Source: Amycolatopsis sp. CA-128772
Lineage (GTDB): Bacteria; Actinomycetota; Actinomycetes; Mycobacteriales; Pseudonocardiaceae
Length of the DNA stretch: 64,000 bases
Direction of reading: 5' to 3'
NCBI RefSeq assembly: GCF_002904295.1
Contig: NZ_PPHG01000003.1
Span: 62,001 to 126,000, forward strand
Of this stretch, positions 9,872-18,481 are shown in pieces. Positions within the stretch are counted from its first letter, which is position 1. Each line of letters starts with the position of its first letter. The notes under the pieces are model-generated. The model saw only the letters and a list, made by a program, of their open reading frames with translations. It ran no database searches and had not been told where the DNA came from. The position numbers and the translations under genes were made by a program.

Positions 9872-10690
9872 ATGCCGCAGAAGGCGTTCCGGTTCGGCGT
9901 GGTCGCGGGCGCGGTGGAAGGTGGCGCGAACTGGCTCGCCACCGCGCGCCGGGCCGAAGAGCTCGGCTATTCGACCCTGCTGTGCCCGGACAACCTGAAC
10001 ATGCCGACGCCGACCGCGGCCCTCGCGGCCGCCGCGGCGGCGACGACCGAGCTGCGCGTCGGCTCCTTCGTCCTGGCCAGCCCGTTGCGCACCGCGCGGG
10101 CGGCGGCGTGGGAGGCCCGCAGCCTCACCGTCGTCACGGACGGCCGGTTCGAGCTCGGCCTCGGCACCGGGCGGCCGGAAATGCGGCAGCAGGCCGAGGA
10201 GCTCGGGCTGCCGTACGGCTCGGGGCAGGAGCGGCTCGACTCGATTTCCGAGACGATCGACCACGTCCGCCGGCTCGACGGCGACGCGCACACGCCGGTG
10301 ATGATCGCCGCGGGTGGCCCCAAGGTGCGCCGCCTCGCCGGCCTGAAGGCCGACATCGTCACGATGGCCGGCGGCGTGCTGACCACCCGGGAGGAAATGA
10401 CCGGGTACGTCCGGGAAGTCCGGTCCGCGGCCGGCGACCGCGACCTCGAGTTCGCGATGAACATCTGGGTCGTCGGCGAGCAGGTGCCGCCGTGGATCCG
10501 CGGCTTCATCGGCGTCGACGCCGAGACGCTCATCGAGCACGACTCGCTGGCCATCCTCCGCGGCGGCGTCGACGACATGGTGGCGGAGCTCGAACGCCGT
10601 CGCGAGGAACAGGGCCTGTCCTACATCAGCGTCAACGGCGCGTTCCTGGAGGAGTTCGCCCCGGTGGTGGCGCGGCTGGCGGGGAAGTGA
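9872..10690 (+). CDS. LLM-class (luciferase-like) F420- or flavin-dependent oxidoreductase
   Basis: A 272-residue monomeric TIM-barrel protein of the luciferase-like monooxygenase superfamily, with FRFGVVAG at strand 1, YSTLLCPDN at strand 2, RVGSFVLASPLRTA and the GRFELGLGTGR motif of actinobacterial members. Many such proteins use coenzyme F420. The substrate cannot be deduced. A terminator precedes it and its 3' end overlaps the opposing dehydratase gene by 59 bp. ATG 9872 was chosen as the only start at the conserved N-terminus. Confidence 0.8.
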   Translation: MPQKAFRFGVVAGAVEGGANWLATARRAEELGYSTLLCPDNLNMPTPTAALAAAAAATTELRVGSFVLASPLRTARAAAWEARSLTVVTDGRFELGLGTGRPEMRQQAEELGLPYGSGQERLDSISETIDHVRRLDGDAHTPVMIAAGGPKVRRLAGLKADIVTMAGGVLTTREEMTGYVREVRSAAGDRDLEFAMNIWVVGEQVPPWIRGFIGVDAETLIEHDSLAILRGGVDDMVAELERRREEQGLSYISVNGAFLEEFAPVVARLAGK

Positions 10691-11582
10691 GCGTCGCGGG
10701 GTCGGTGTTGGCGCCGCAGAGCAGCACGGCGACCCGCTCGCCCGGCGCCGGCCGGTAGGCGCCGGAGCGCAGGGCGGCGAACGCGGCCGCTCCGCCGGGT
10801 TCGACGGCGAGGCGGTAGCGGTCCCACAGCGCCGCCCTCGCTTCGACGATCGCCGTGTCGTCCACCAGCACCGAACCCGCGCCCGTGCGGGTGGCGACGG
10901 CGAAGCCGAGGTCGCCGATCCGGGACGCGCCCAGCGAGTCGGCGGCGACGCCGGAGACCTCGACCGTGACCGGCGCTCCCGCGGCCAGCGCCGAATGCAG
11001 CGTCGGGATCGTGCGCGGTTCGACGCCGACCACCCGCGCCCGGCCTTCGACGGCGGCGGCGACGCCGGCCAGCAGCCCGCCGCCGCCGACCGCGACGAGG
11101 ATCGTGTCGAGGCCGCCGGTCTGGTCCAGCAGTTCCAGGCCGAGGGTGCCCTGCCCGGCGCAGATGTCCGGCTGGTCGTAGGCGTGGCAGAAGAGCGTGC
11201 CGGAGTCCGCGGCGTCCTTCACGGCCGCGTCGTAGGCGTCGGCGTACTTCTCGCCGACCAGCTCCACCGCCGCGCCGAGCTGCCGCAGCTTCGCAACCTT
11301 CACCGCGGGCGCGGTCGCCGGGAGGTAGACGCGGGCGGGGAGGCCGAACTCGCGGGCGGCGTGGGCGACGGCGAGCCCGGCGTTGCCGCCCGACGCGGCC
11401 ACGACCCCGGTCTGCTCGCCCGCGGCGAGGATCCGGTTGAAGGCGCCCCGGGCCTTGAACGACCCGGTGTGCTGCAGCTGTTCCAGCTTGAACCACACGC
11501 CGTCGTCCGCGAACACCGGCGTCCGGCGGACCCGGCCCTCGATGCGCGCGGCCGCCCGTTCCACATCCGCAGTGCTGATCAT
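10632..11582 (-). CDS. PLP-dependent threonine/serine dehydratase-like enzyme
   Basis: A 316-residue fold-type II PLP enzyme, similar to catabolic threonine dehydratase or serine racemase. The PLP lysine lies in the FKARGAFNRI motif, the phosphate and ring contacts in SGGNAGLAVAHAA, and the glycine loop in GGGGLLAG. There is no C-terminal ACT domain, so allosteric isoleucine control is not expected. The last 20 or so residues (after GANTDPATL) are Pro/Arg-rich and lie antisense to the end of the oxidoreductase gene; the stop codon of the ancestral gene may have been lost. Likely reaction: Thr or Ser to 2-oxoacid plus ammonia. Confidence 0.85.
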   Translation of the reverse strand: MISTADVERAAARIEGRVRRTPVFADDGVWFKLEQLQHTGSFKARGAFNRILAAGEQTGVVAASGGNAGLAVAHAAREFGLPARVYLPATAPAVKVAKLRQLGAAVELVGEKYADAYDAAVKDAADSGTLFCHAYDQPDICAGQGTLGLELLDQTGGLDTILVAVGGGGLLAGVAAAVEGRARVVGVEPRTIPTLHSALAAGAPVTVEVSGVAADSLGASRIGDLGFAVATRTGAGSVLVDDTAIVEARAALWDRYRLAVEPGGAAAFAALRSGAYRPAPGERVAVLLCGANTDPATLTSPPAAPPPGRTPPGTRR

Positions 11583-11634
11583 GGCTCCAGCATGCCGTGC
11601 GCACCACCGGCGTCCCCCGGCGGACGGCCTCGGA

Positions 11635-12558
11635 TCAGCCGGCCGCGCGGCCGGGACCCTCGAACCGGGCGGAGGCCGCCCGCAGCGCGTCCAGGCAGGC
11701 CCGGACCGCGCCGCTGTCCTCCTCGCCCGCCCGGCAGATCGCGAAGATCGTCCGTGTCAGCGCCGGGCGCGTGGTCAGGATCCGGACGCCGCCGGGAAGG
11801 CGGTCGCGGGCCAGGCGGGGGACCAGCGCCGCGCCGACGTTGCCCGCCACCAGGGCCAGCTGGGTCGGGTAGCCGCCGACCGTGCAGCTGATCCGGGGCG
11901 CCAGCCCCTGCCGGCGCAGCACCTGGACCAGCCACTCGTGGCAGCCGGACCCGGCGGTCCAGCCGATCCACGGCAGGTCGTCCACTTCGGACAGGTCGAC
12001 GGTCTTGCGGTGGGCCAGCCGGTGCCCGGCCGGCAGGGCGAGGTCGGCGACGTCGGCGAACAGCGCGGTGCCCGTCGCCGCCGGCGGGATCTCGGTCGGG
12101 CGGTCGGCCCAGCTCTCCACGACGGCCACGTCGAGGTCGCCGGACACGACCCGGGGGATCGTCTGCTCCGCCTCGCCCTCGTGCAGCGTCACCGCCAGCC
12201 GCGGGTGCTGCGCGGCCAGGGTGGCCAGCGCGGGCGGCAGCAGCGCGTGCACGGTCGTCGGGATCGCGCCGACCCGCAGCGGGCCGATGACGTCCTCGCG
12301 CAGCAGCTCCAGGTCCGCCTTCGCCTCGGCCACCTGCGCGAGGATCCGCTCGGCGTGCCCGGCCAGCACCTGGCCCGCCTTCGTCAGCCGGACGCCGCGG
12401 CCGCGGGGCTCCAGCAACGGCTGGCCCGCCTCGCGTTCCAGCTTCGCCAGCTGCTGTGACACACCCGACGGCGTCACGTGCAGGGACGCGGCCGCTGCGG
12501 CGACCGAGCCCTGGGTGGCGAGTGCGTGCAGCGCTCGCATCCGCTCGAGTCCGAACAC
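11635..12558 (-). CDS. LysR-family transcriptional regulator
   Basis: A 307-residue LysR regulator with an N-terminal winged helix-turn-helix (ALATQGSVAAAAASLHVTPSG, then QQLAKLEREAG), a linker helix and a periplasmic-binding-like effector domain (from about residue 90, LRVGAIPTTVH). It is divergent from the EamA exporter at 12633, the usual arrangement for a regulator and its target. The GTG start at 12558 lies inside the palindrome 12558-12574, suggesting autoregulation. The effector is unknown, though amino acids or their analogues are common for LysR-EamA pairs. Confidence 0.9.
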   Translation of the reverse strand: MFGLERMRALHALATQGSVAAAAASLHVTPSGVSQQLAKLEREAGQPLLEPRGRGVRLTKAGQVLAGHAERILAQVAEAKADLELLREDVIGPLRVGAIPTTVHALLPPALATLAAQHPRLAVTLHEGEAEQTIPRVVSGDLDVAVVESWADRPTEIPPAATGTALFADVADLALPAGHRLAHRKTVDLSEVDDLPWIGWTAGSGCHEWLVQVLRRQGLAPRISCTVGGYPTQLALVAGNVGAALVPRLARDRLPGGVRILTTRPALTRTIFAICRAGEEDSGAVRACLDALRAASARFEGPGRAAG

Positions 12559-12574
12559 GGTAGTGATACTACCG
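12558..12574. promoter_or_regulatory. Perfect palindrome between lysR and eamA genes, likely operator
   Basis: CGGTAGT-GAT-ACTACCG: two perfect 7-bp arms around a 3-bp centre, in the 74-bp divergent region and overlapping the lysR start codon. It is the only clear dyad there and is well placed for regulation of both genes. Confidence 0.6.
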
Positions 12575-12632
12575 AAATCCGCGCAGAAACATTCGCTTGT
12601 CCTTGACAGTCGCCGCCCGCAGGCTGGGCGGC

Positions 12633-13547
12633 GTGACCACGACCGCCGCCCGGCCCCTCACCCGCCGCTTCGACCCGCGGCTGCTCGCCGCGCTCGGCAG
12701 CTTCTGCATCGCGCTGTCGTCGGTCTTCATCAAGGTCTCGCACACCAGCGGCAGCACCAGCGCGTTCTGGCGCTGCCTGCTCGCGCTGCCGGTGCTGCTC
12801 CTGCTGGCCCGGCGGGAACGGCGGCAGCCCGGGCCGGCGCCGCGCCGGCGGGTGCTCCTCCCGCTGCTGGCCGGGACCGGCCTCGGCCTCGACTTCGTGC
12901 TGTGGGGCGAAGCGATCCCGCGGGTCGGCGCCGGCATCGCGACGGTGCTGCTCGCCGTGCAGGTGGTGATCGTGCCGCTGCTGGCCTTCGCGTTCCTGGC
13001 CGAGCGGCCCTCGAAGCGGTTCCTCGCCGCGGCACCGGTGCTGGTCGGCGGGATCGTGCTGGCCGGCGGGTTCGCCGGCACCGGCTCGTTCGGCCCCGAT
13101 CCGGTGACCGGGGCGGTCGCGGCGCTGCTGGCCGGCGCGGGGTACGCCGGTTACCTGTTCCTGATCCGGCTCACCGGCGGCACCGGGACGCAGGCGCACT
13201 CGCTGGTGCTGGCGACGGCGTCCGCGGGCGTGGTCGCCGTCGTGCTCGGCCTCCCGACCGGCACGCTCGACCTGGCCCCCGGCTGGCCGGTGTTCGGCTG
13301 GCTGGCCGCCCTGGCCGGGATCGGGCAGCTGGCGGGGTGGCTGCTCATCTCCGCCGCGCTGCCGCGGATGTCCGCCACCACCGGGGCGACGTTGATGCTG
13401 CTGCAGCCGGTCGGCGCGGTGCTGCTGGGCGTCGTCCTGCTCGGGGAGGCACCCGGGTGGGCGCAGCTGGCCGGCTGCGCCGGCGTGGTCGCCGCGGTTT
13501 GCTTCGCCGGCGGCGCAAGATCTGCGCGCGAAGGCCGTCCCGGCTAA
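12633..13547 (+). CDS. EamA/DMT-family transporter
   Basis: A 304-residue integral membrane protein with ten predicted hydrophobic helices in two EamA repeats (about 15-145 and 150-290), such as LLAALGSFCIALSSVFIKV at the start and GAVLLGVVLLGE near the end. Drug/metabolite transporters of this type usually export amino acids or other small metabolites. GTG 12633 is chosen over the upstream TTG because the family's N-terminus starts near it; the ribosome site is weak. The divergent LysR is its likely regulator. Confidence 0.85.
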   Translation: MTTTAARPLTRRFDPRLLAALGSFCIALSSVFIKVSHTSGSTSAFWRCLLALPVLLLLARRERRQPGPAPRRRVLLPLLAGTGLGLDFVLWGEAIPRVGAGIATVLLAVQVVIVPLLAFAFLAERPSKRFLAAAPVLVGGIVLAGGFAGTGSFGPDPVTGAVAALLAGAGYAGYLFLIRLTGGTGTQAHSLVLATASAGVVAVVLGLPTGTLDLAPGWPVFGWLAALAGIGQLAGWLLISAALPRMSATTGATLMLLQPVGAVLLGVVLLGEAPGWAQLAGCAGVVAAVCFAGGARSAREGRPG

Positions 13548-13557
13548 CGTCGCGGGC

Positions 13558-14454
13558 ATGCGGGTGCTGGTGGCCGGAGCGTCGGGGTTCGTCGGCAGCC
13601 GGTTGTGCCCGGCTCTGGAGGCCGCCGGCCACGAGGTCCTCGCGATGACCCGCCACCCCGCGAAGTACCGGGGCGCCGGAAAGGCCGTCCGCGGCGACGT
13701 CGCCGACGTCGGCTCCCTGCGTGACGCGCTCAAGGGTGCGGAAGCCGCGTACTACCTCGTGCATTCACTCGACAGTGCGGACTTCAAGCGCCGCGACGCC
13801 GACGCCGCGCGGGCGTTCGCGCGGGCCGCGGCCGGCGCGGACCTGCGCCGGATCGTCTACCTCGGCGGCCTCGGCGACGACGATGACGCGCTGTCGGAGC
13901 ACCTGGCCAGCCGCCGCGAGGTCGAGCGGCTGCTGGGGGAGACCGGTGTGCCGGTGACGGTGCTGCGCGCGGGGATCGTGATCGGGCACGGCGGCACGTC
14001 GTGGGAGCTGACGCGTCAGCTGGTCGAGCACCTGCCGGCGATGGTCACCCCCCGCTGGGTCGACACCCGCACCCAGCCGATCGCGGTCGCCGACGTCGTC
14101 CGCTACCTGGCCGGCGTGCTCGACCACCCGGAGGCCGCCGGGCGGACGTTCGACATCGGCGGCCCCGAGGTGCTGGCGTACCGCGACATGCTGCAGCGCG
14201 TCGCGGCGATCCAGGGGCGCCCGCTGCTGATCCTGCCGGTGCCGATGCTGTCCCCGCGCTTGTCGTCGTACTGGCTGTCGCTGGTGACGGACATCGACGT
14301 GACGACCGGCCGCGCGCTGATCGATTCGATGACCAACGAGGTCGTGGTCCGCGACGACGCGATCCGCCGGGTCGTCGACTTCGAGCCGATGGGCTACGAC
14401 GAAGCGGTGCTGCAGGCCCTGGGCGAGCGCGCGAAGAGCCGGCGGACGGCGTGA
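13558..14454 (+). CDS. NAD(P)-binding sugar-epimerase-like (atypical SDR) protein
   Basis: A 298-residue Rossmann-fold protein. The N-terminal GASGFVG nucleotide-binding motif, AYYLVHSL after strand 4, the RRIVYLGGLGDD segment and the VLRAGIVIGHGG region match the NmrA/YbjT-like atypical short-chain dehydrogenases, often annotated as NAD(P)H-binding proteins. The catalytic Tyr-x-x-x-Lys pair is not obvious, so it may be a redox sensor, quinone reductase or chaperone rather than an epimerase. It lies 10 bp after the transporter and its stop overlaps the next start (GTGA), so it is probably in one operon with both. Confidence 0.8.
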   Translation: MRVLVAGASGFVGSRLCPALEAAGHEVLAMTRHPAKYRGAGKAVRGDVADVGSLRDALKGAEAAYYLVHSLDSADFKRRDADAARAFARAAAGADLRRIVYLGGLGDDDDALSEHLASRREVERLLGETGVPVTVLRAGIVIGHGGTSWELTRQLVEHLPAMVTPRWVDTRTQPIAVADVVRYLAGVLDHPEAAGRTFDIGGPEVLAYRDMLQRVAAIQGRPLLILPVPMLSPRLSSYWLSLVTDIDVTTGRALIDSMTNEVVVRDDAIRRVVDFEPMGYDEAVLQALGERAKSRRTA

Positions 14455-15032
14455 AGGGCCTCCTCGCCGCGGTGACGGCCGCCGGCTCCGGGCTGCTGGG
14501 CGCCTCGCTGGCCAGCCACCCCGGATCCCGCCGGTTCCACGTGCTGACGGCCTCGGTGGCGGCCACGTGGCTGGCCGGTGCAACGGCGGCCGGCCCGGTC
14601 CCCCGAGGCCGCCGGGAAATCATCCAGCCGGCGGCGGCGGGCGCGGGCGCGTTCGCGGCGTTCTACGGGTGCGCACTGGTGGCCCGCCGCATCCCCCTCC
14701 TGCGCAGGGCGATCACGGGCGTCCTGGACCACGCCCACCGCGGCCCGACCTCCTCGGTGGCGGCGACGGCCCTGCTCACGGGAGCGGCGGAGGAGGTGTT
14801 CTTCCGCGGCACGCTGTACGACGCACTGGGCCCCGGCGGATCCACGGCCGCGTACGTGCTGTCGACAACGGCGACCCGGAACCCGGCACTGGTACTGGCG
14901 TCGGCGGCGATGGGGACGCTGTTCGCGTGGCAGCGGGGGCGATCGGGCGGAGTGCAGGCGCCATTGCTGACGCACGTGGTGTGGTCGGCGTTGATGCTGG
15001 CCTTCATGCCGCGGCTGTTCCCGCCGGACTGA
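14451..15032 (+). CDS. CPBP-family intramembrane metalloprotease (CAAX-like)
   Basis: A 193-residue membrane protein with about five hydrophobic helices and the CPBP/ABI signature: EEVFFRG (glutamate pair and Arg) in one helix and THVVW in the last, which form the metal-binding site of Rce1-like proteases. FAWQRGRSGGVQAPLLTH matches the loop before the last motif. The bacterial substrates are mostly unknown. GTG 14451 overlaps the stop of the preceding gene. Confidence 0.85.
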   Translation: MKGLLAAVTAAGSGLLGASLASHPGSRRFHVLTASVAATWLAGATAAGPVPRGRREIIQPAAAGAGAFAAFYGCALVARRIPLLRRAITGVLDHAHRGPTSSVAATALLTGAAEEVFFRGTLYDALGPGGSTAAYVLSTTATRNPALVLASAAMGTLFAWQRGRSGGVQAPLLTHVVWSALMLAFMPRLFPPD

Positions 15033-15150
15033 CGCAGCCATCAGCTCCGCCTGGCCCGGCACCCGTAACCGGCCGCGCCCCGGAGAGCAGCCTGCGCATG
15101 TCTTTCGATCGTGCCCGGGAGCTCATCACCCACTTCAGGAAGGCGAACAG

Positions 15151-15294
15151 GTGCCGGAACCGGTCGGGGTGCTCGGTCTGCGTTTCGACGGCTTCATGTC
15201 TCCAGAAGACCGTGTCCGGCCCGTGTTCCACAGCTGGTGGAACGAAGCCGAACCACTCCGAACCGACGCGGACGAGCCGGAACGGACCACGTAA
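15151..15294 (+). CDS. Possible small protein (47 aa), Trp-containing
   Basis: A GTG-started frame with a good ribosome site (AGGAAGG 7 nt before the start) encoding 47 residues, including LGLRFDGFMSPEDRVRPV and FHSWWNEAEPL, then an acidic tail. It resembles real protein more than a shadow frame, but no family is recognised. It sits just before a broken HTH gene and could be part of the same decayed locus. Confidence 0.35.
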   Translation: MPEPVGVLGLRFDGFMSPEDRVRPVFHSWWNEAEPLRTDADEPERTT

Positions 15295-15309
15295 CGTGAC
15301 GGCCGGCTG

Positions 15310-16055
15310 GTGCGACCGGTTGGTGTGGTCGTATCCCGGTCAGCCACCCTGTTCGGCGATCCGGACCCGGAGCGGTTCAGCAGCGTCGCCGGTTTCGCCG
15401 GCCTGCTGCGGCAGGTCAGGTCCCGCTCGGGGAAGACGTACGACGAGCTGGCCAGGTCGTCGTCGAACCGGCCGAGCCGTGGCAACGAGCCCGGGCACGG
15501 CTGGAAACGAGCACGACCCCGCAGGAGCTGGGGCTGGACCTGGTCGTCGCCAAGAACGATCTCGGCGACTTCTCGCGCGACCTGAACGACCGCCTCGCCG
15601 AGGCGCGCCAGGAGGTGTCGGACCTGCGGTGGCGGGAGCAGGACCTGGCGGCGCGGCTGGCTCGCGAGGAGACCAAGTGCCGGCAGTTGGAAGCCGACCT
15701 GGAGCGGTTGCGCTCCGGCCGTGCTGCGGTGGTTTCGCCCGGTGACGTCCAGCGCGAGCAGGAACTGCACGTGCTGCACCACCGCGAGCGCGAACACATC
15801 GAGAACATGAAGACCGAACTGGCGGAGATCAACCAGGCCAGGCGGGAGGCCGAAGAGCACGCCGAGCTCGTCGCCGCCGAGTCCAAGGACAGCGAGCACC
15901 AGCTGGGCCGCGTCGTCGACTTCATGGAGCTGCACTTCACCCGGGCCGAGTACGAGCGCCGTGGCCGGGAGAAGCTCGAGGGGCAGCTGGCGGAGGCCCA
16001 GCGACGGATCGCCCAGCTGCAGAAAATCCTCGCCCTGTACCGGGAACCCCTCTGA
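15310..16055 (+). pseudogene. Broken XRE-type HTH / coiled-coil protein gene
   Basis: Frame 1 from GTG 15310 encodes about 50 protein-like residues, including FAGLLRQVRSRSGKTYDELARSS, the first helices of an actinobacterial XRE helix-turn-helix. It then turns into nonsense. From about 15456 a different frame becomes protein-like (EPAEPWQRARARLE, then a long Glu/Arg/Gln coiled coil) and runs to the stop at 16055. That second frame has no ATG, GTG or TTG until GTG 15615, so it looks like the tail of the same gene joined after a deletion that removed the rest of the HTH. Alternatively the coiled-coil part (15615-16055, 146 aa) is translated alone. Confidence 0.55.
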
Positions 16056-16162
16056 CCCCACGCCGGCCGTTGTCCGAATAGCCCGACAACCGGACAGAAT
16101 CCTTCGAAACCCATCCGCGGCTTCCTATCCTGGAAAGACCCCACGCGTGGAGAGGGATGTCG

Positions 16163-17932
16163 ATGCGGACATTGCTCGTTCTGCTGCTCGTGCTCGGCTT
16201 CCCCATCCCCGCCGCCGCGAGTGCCGTCTGTGGCATCTACTGCGACACCCGTGATCCCTCCCAAGCCGCGCAGGAAACCTTCCCCCTGCCCGGCAAAGTG
16301 CTCAACTCACGCATCCTCAAGCTCCACGCCGACGACCCCGACGGCATGGCCTGGGCCAGCATCGACCAGGGCGTTCCCGGGGACGCCGTCTGGCTGGACC
16401 GCTCCTGGGACGGCGGTGCCACCTGGGAGGGCCTGCTCGGCAAAGCGAGCATCCCCGCCACCTGGACCGGCACCCGCACGCTCATGTACAACCGCACCGA
16501 TCCCGCCCACCACCGCCGCGGTCTCGTGCGGGCCTGCGGGGACGCGCAGGCCGTCGGCTGCACCGCCTGGATCCACCCCGACGTCTGCGACGCCGCCTGT
16601 GACCGCAGCGCTCCGGCGGCGGGGGACAGCCAGCCCGTGGCGCCCGCCACGCTTTTCGGCCGCACCATCCGGTTGCACTTCGACGGCCGCGGGCTGGCCT
16701 GGGCCGGCATCGAGACCGGCGGGGCAGGGGACGAGGTCTGGCTCGACCGCTCGTGGGACGCCGGCGCGAGCTGGCCCGACGGTTCGTCCCTCGGCCGCAC
16801 GAGCGTGCCCGCGGGCGCCACCGGTACCCGCACGGCGGCCTTCGCCGCGCGCGATCCGCGTGGCCGGCTCTACGGCGGTGCCCTCAGGGCGTGCGGCCGC
16901 GAAGCCGCCCACGCGCAGGGCAGCTGCACCGCCTGGGCGCGGCCGGCGACGACCCGCGCCGCCGGGGCGCTCGACGCCCTGATGTGGTCCTACGACCCCT
17001 ACGCCGCCTGGTGGCCGTCGAGCTGGTGGAACTCCGCGGTCGCCGTCACCGCGGTCGCCGACGCGGGCGGGTTCGACGCCGCGCTGGCCCGCACCTTCGA
17101 CGTCAACCGCGTCGCCTTTCCCGCCGGGGCGCGCGGTTCCGATCCGATCGACGGGCACTTCGTCAGCCGCGCCGTCGACGACAGCGCCTGGTGGGGACTG
17201 GCCTGGATCGCCGTCTACGACCGCACCGGCGACCCGCGCTACCTCGCCGAGGCGACGACGATCGCCGGATACGTCCACGGCTTCTGGGACACGAGCACCT
17301 GCGGCGGCGGGGTCTGGTGGGACCGCGAGCGGACGTACAAGAACGCCGTCACGTCGGGGTTGTACCTGCGGCTGGCCGCGTCCCTGCACCGGCGGATCGC
17401 CGGCGACACGGTCTGGGGCGCGCGGGCCCGCACGGCAGGCGACTGGTACCTCGGCAGCGGCCTGGTCAACGCCGCCGGCCTGGTGAACGACGGCTTGACG
17501 GCGTCCTGCGCCAACAACGGCCAGCCGGTCTGGACCTACAACCAGGGCCTCGGTATCGGCGGCCTGCTGGAGCTGGGGCGCGCGACCGGTGTCCAGTCCT
17601 ATGTGGACGCAGCGAAGCGGCTCGCGGACGCGGCGATGGCGCGGCTGACCTCGAACGGCGTGCTCGTCGAATCCTGCGACACCGGCACGGGTTCCTGCGA
17701 CGACAACCAGAAGCAGTTCAAGGGCATCTTCATGCGGTACTTCGGCGACCTCGCCACCGCGACCGGCTCGCCGGCCTACCGCGCGTTCGCGCAGAAGCAG
17801 GCTGACGCGCTGTGGACCGGAGACCGGGACGCGCTCGATCGGATCGGCCAGCGCTGGACCGGCACCGCGCCGAACGTGGCCGACTGGCGCACCCAGGCGT
17901 CCGGGCTCGAAGCGATCCTCGCGGCCGGCTAG
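16163..17932 (+). CDS. Secreted GH76 alpha-1,6-mannanase-like glycoside hydrolase with duplicated N-terminal module
   Basis: A 589-residue exported enzyme. A signal peptide (about 1-20) is followed by two copies of a roughly 95-residue module (about 25-140 and 160-265). Each has VWLDRSWD.GA.W, then TGTRT, RACG and CTAW, with conserved Cys. The C-terminal (alpha/alpha)6 barrel is GH76: the adjacent aspartates of RAVDDSAWWGLAWI are the catalytic pair, and NQGLGIGGLLELGRAT and QFKGIFMRYFGDL are typical helices. Likely substrate: alpha-1,6-mannan of fungal walls or actinobacterial lipomannan. I prefer ATG 16163 because GGAGAGGG abuts ATG 16157 too closely. It ends 4 bp into the opposing MarR gene. 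Confidence 0.85.
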   Translation: MRTLLVLLLVLGFPIPAAASAVCGIYCDTRDPSQAAQETFPLPGKVLNSRILKLHADDPDGMAWASIDQGVPGDAVWLDRSWDGGATWEGLLGKASIPATWTGTRTLMYNRTDPAHHRRGLVRACGDAQAVGCTAWIHPDVCDAACDRSAPAAGDSQPVAPATLFGRTIRLHFDGRGLAWAGIETGGAGDEVWLDRSWDAGASWPDGSSLGRTSVPAGATGTRTAAFAARDPRGRLYGGALRACGREAAHAQGSCTAWARPATTRAAGALDALMWSYDPYAAWWPSSWWNSAVAVTAVADAGGFDAALARTFDVNRVAFPAGARGSDPIDGHFVSRAVDDSAWWGLAWIAVYDRTGDPRYLAEATTIAGYVHGFWDTSTCGGGVWWDRERTYKNAVTSGLYLRLAASLHRRIAGDTVWGARARTAGDWYLGSGLVNAAGLVNDGLTASCANNGQPVWTYNQGLGIGGLLELGRATGVQSYVDAAKRLADAAMARLTSNGVLVESCDTGTGSCDDNQKQFKGIFMRYFGDLATATGSPAYRAFAQKQADALWTGDRDALDRIGQRWTGTAPNVADWRTQASGLEAILAAG

Positions 17933-18399
17933 CAGGGACCGGCTTCGCGGCAGGCTTCCGTCCCGGTCTTGCGGGTGGCCTGCTGCAGGAGTTCGTAGAG
18001 CGTCTCGCGCTGGTCGTCGCCGAGGGCGCTGAACACCTCGTCCTCGACCGCGGCGAGCGCGAACTCGGCCCGCGCGAGCAGCTTCGCGCCGACGTCGGTG
18101 AGTTCGACGACGTGCCGGCGGCGGTCGGTCGCCGACCGGCGGCGCTCGACGAGGTTCTCCGTCTCGAGGTCGTTGAGCAGGCCGACGACGTTGGTGCCGT
18201 CCATCTCGAGGATCTTCGCCAGGTCCTGCTGCGAGCTCTCGCCGCGGTCGCGCAGCACGGTCAGGGCGATGAGGTGCCGCGGCCGGATCCCGAGGGGCGC
18301 CAGCACCGACTCGCTGCGCAGCCGCAGCCGGCGCGCCACGTGGTCGATCAGCGCGCCGCACCGGTGGGGCGGCTGGTTGACGACCGGCAGCGAAGACAT
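17929..18399 (-). CDS. MarR-family transcriptional regulator
   Basis: A 156-residue winged-helix regulator. The core has LIALTVLRDRGESSQQDLAKILEMDGTNV (recognition region), VVGLLNDLETENLVERR and the wing ATDRRRHVVELTDVG. The dimer helices follow, with a Cys-containing tail (EACREAGPC) that could be redox-sensitive. It is divergent from an azoreductase, a classic MarR target in quinone or electrophile defence, and a palindrome lies 2 bp before its start. ATG 18399 is chosen over an upstream in-frame start because the upstream residues overlap the operator. Confidence 0.9.
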   Translation of the reverse strand: MSSLPVVNQPPHRCGALIDHVARRLRLRSESVLAPLGIRPRHLIALTVLRDRGESSQQDLAKILEMDGTNVVGLLNDLETENLVERRRSATDRRRHVVELTDVGAKLLARAEFALAAVEDEVFSALGDDQRETLYELLQQATRKTGTEACREAGPC

Positions 18400-18400
18400 G

Positions 18401-18417
18401 GGCCCAGTATATGGGCC
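18401..18417. promoter_or_regulatory. Palindromic operator between marR and azoR genes
   Basis: GGCCCA-GTATA-TGGGCC is a perfect 6-bp inverted repeat with a 5-bp AT-rich centre, immediately upstream of the MarR start and 65 bp before the azoreductase. The size fits a MarR dimer site. Binding is inferred. Confidence 0.65.
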
Positions 18418-18481
18418 GGGCAATGGTCGATGTGCTATTAATGGTTTGTCCTACACCAACGATCTATGGACGGCGAAGAAC

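Noticed and set aside
9872..10690. Bacterial luciferase
   Set aside because: It is a luciferase-like TIM barrel of the F420/flavin oxidoreductase type; no lux genes are nearby.
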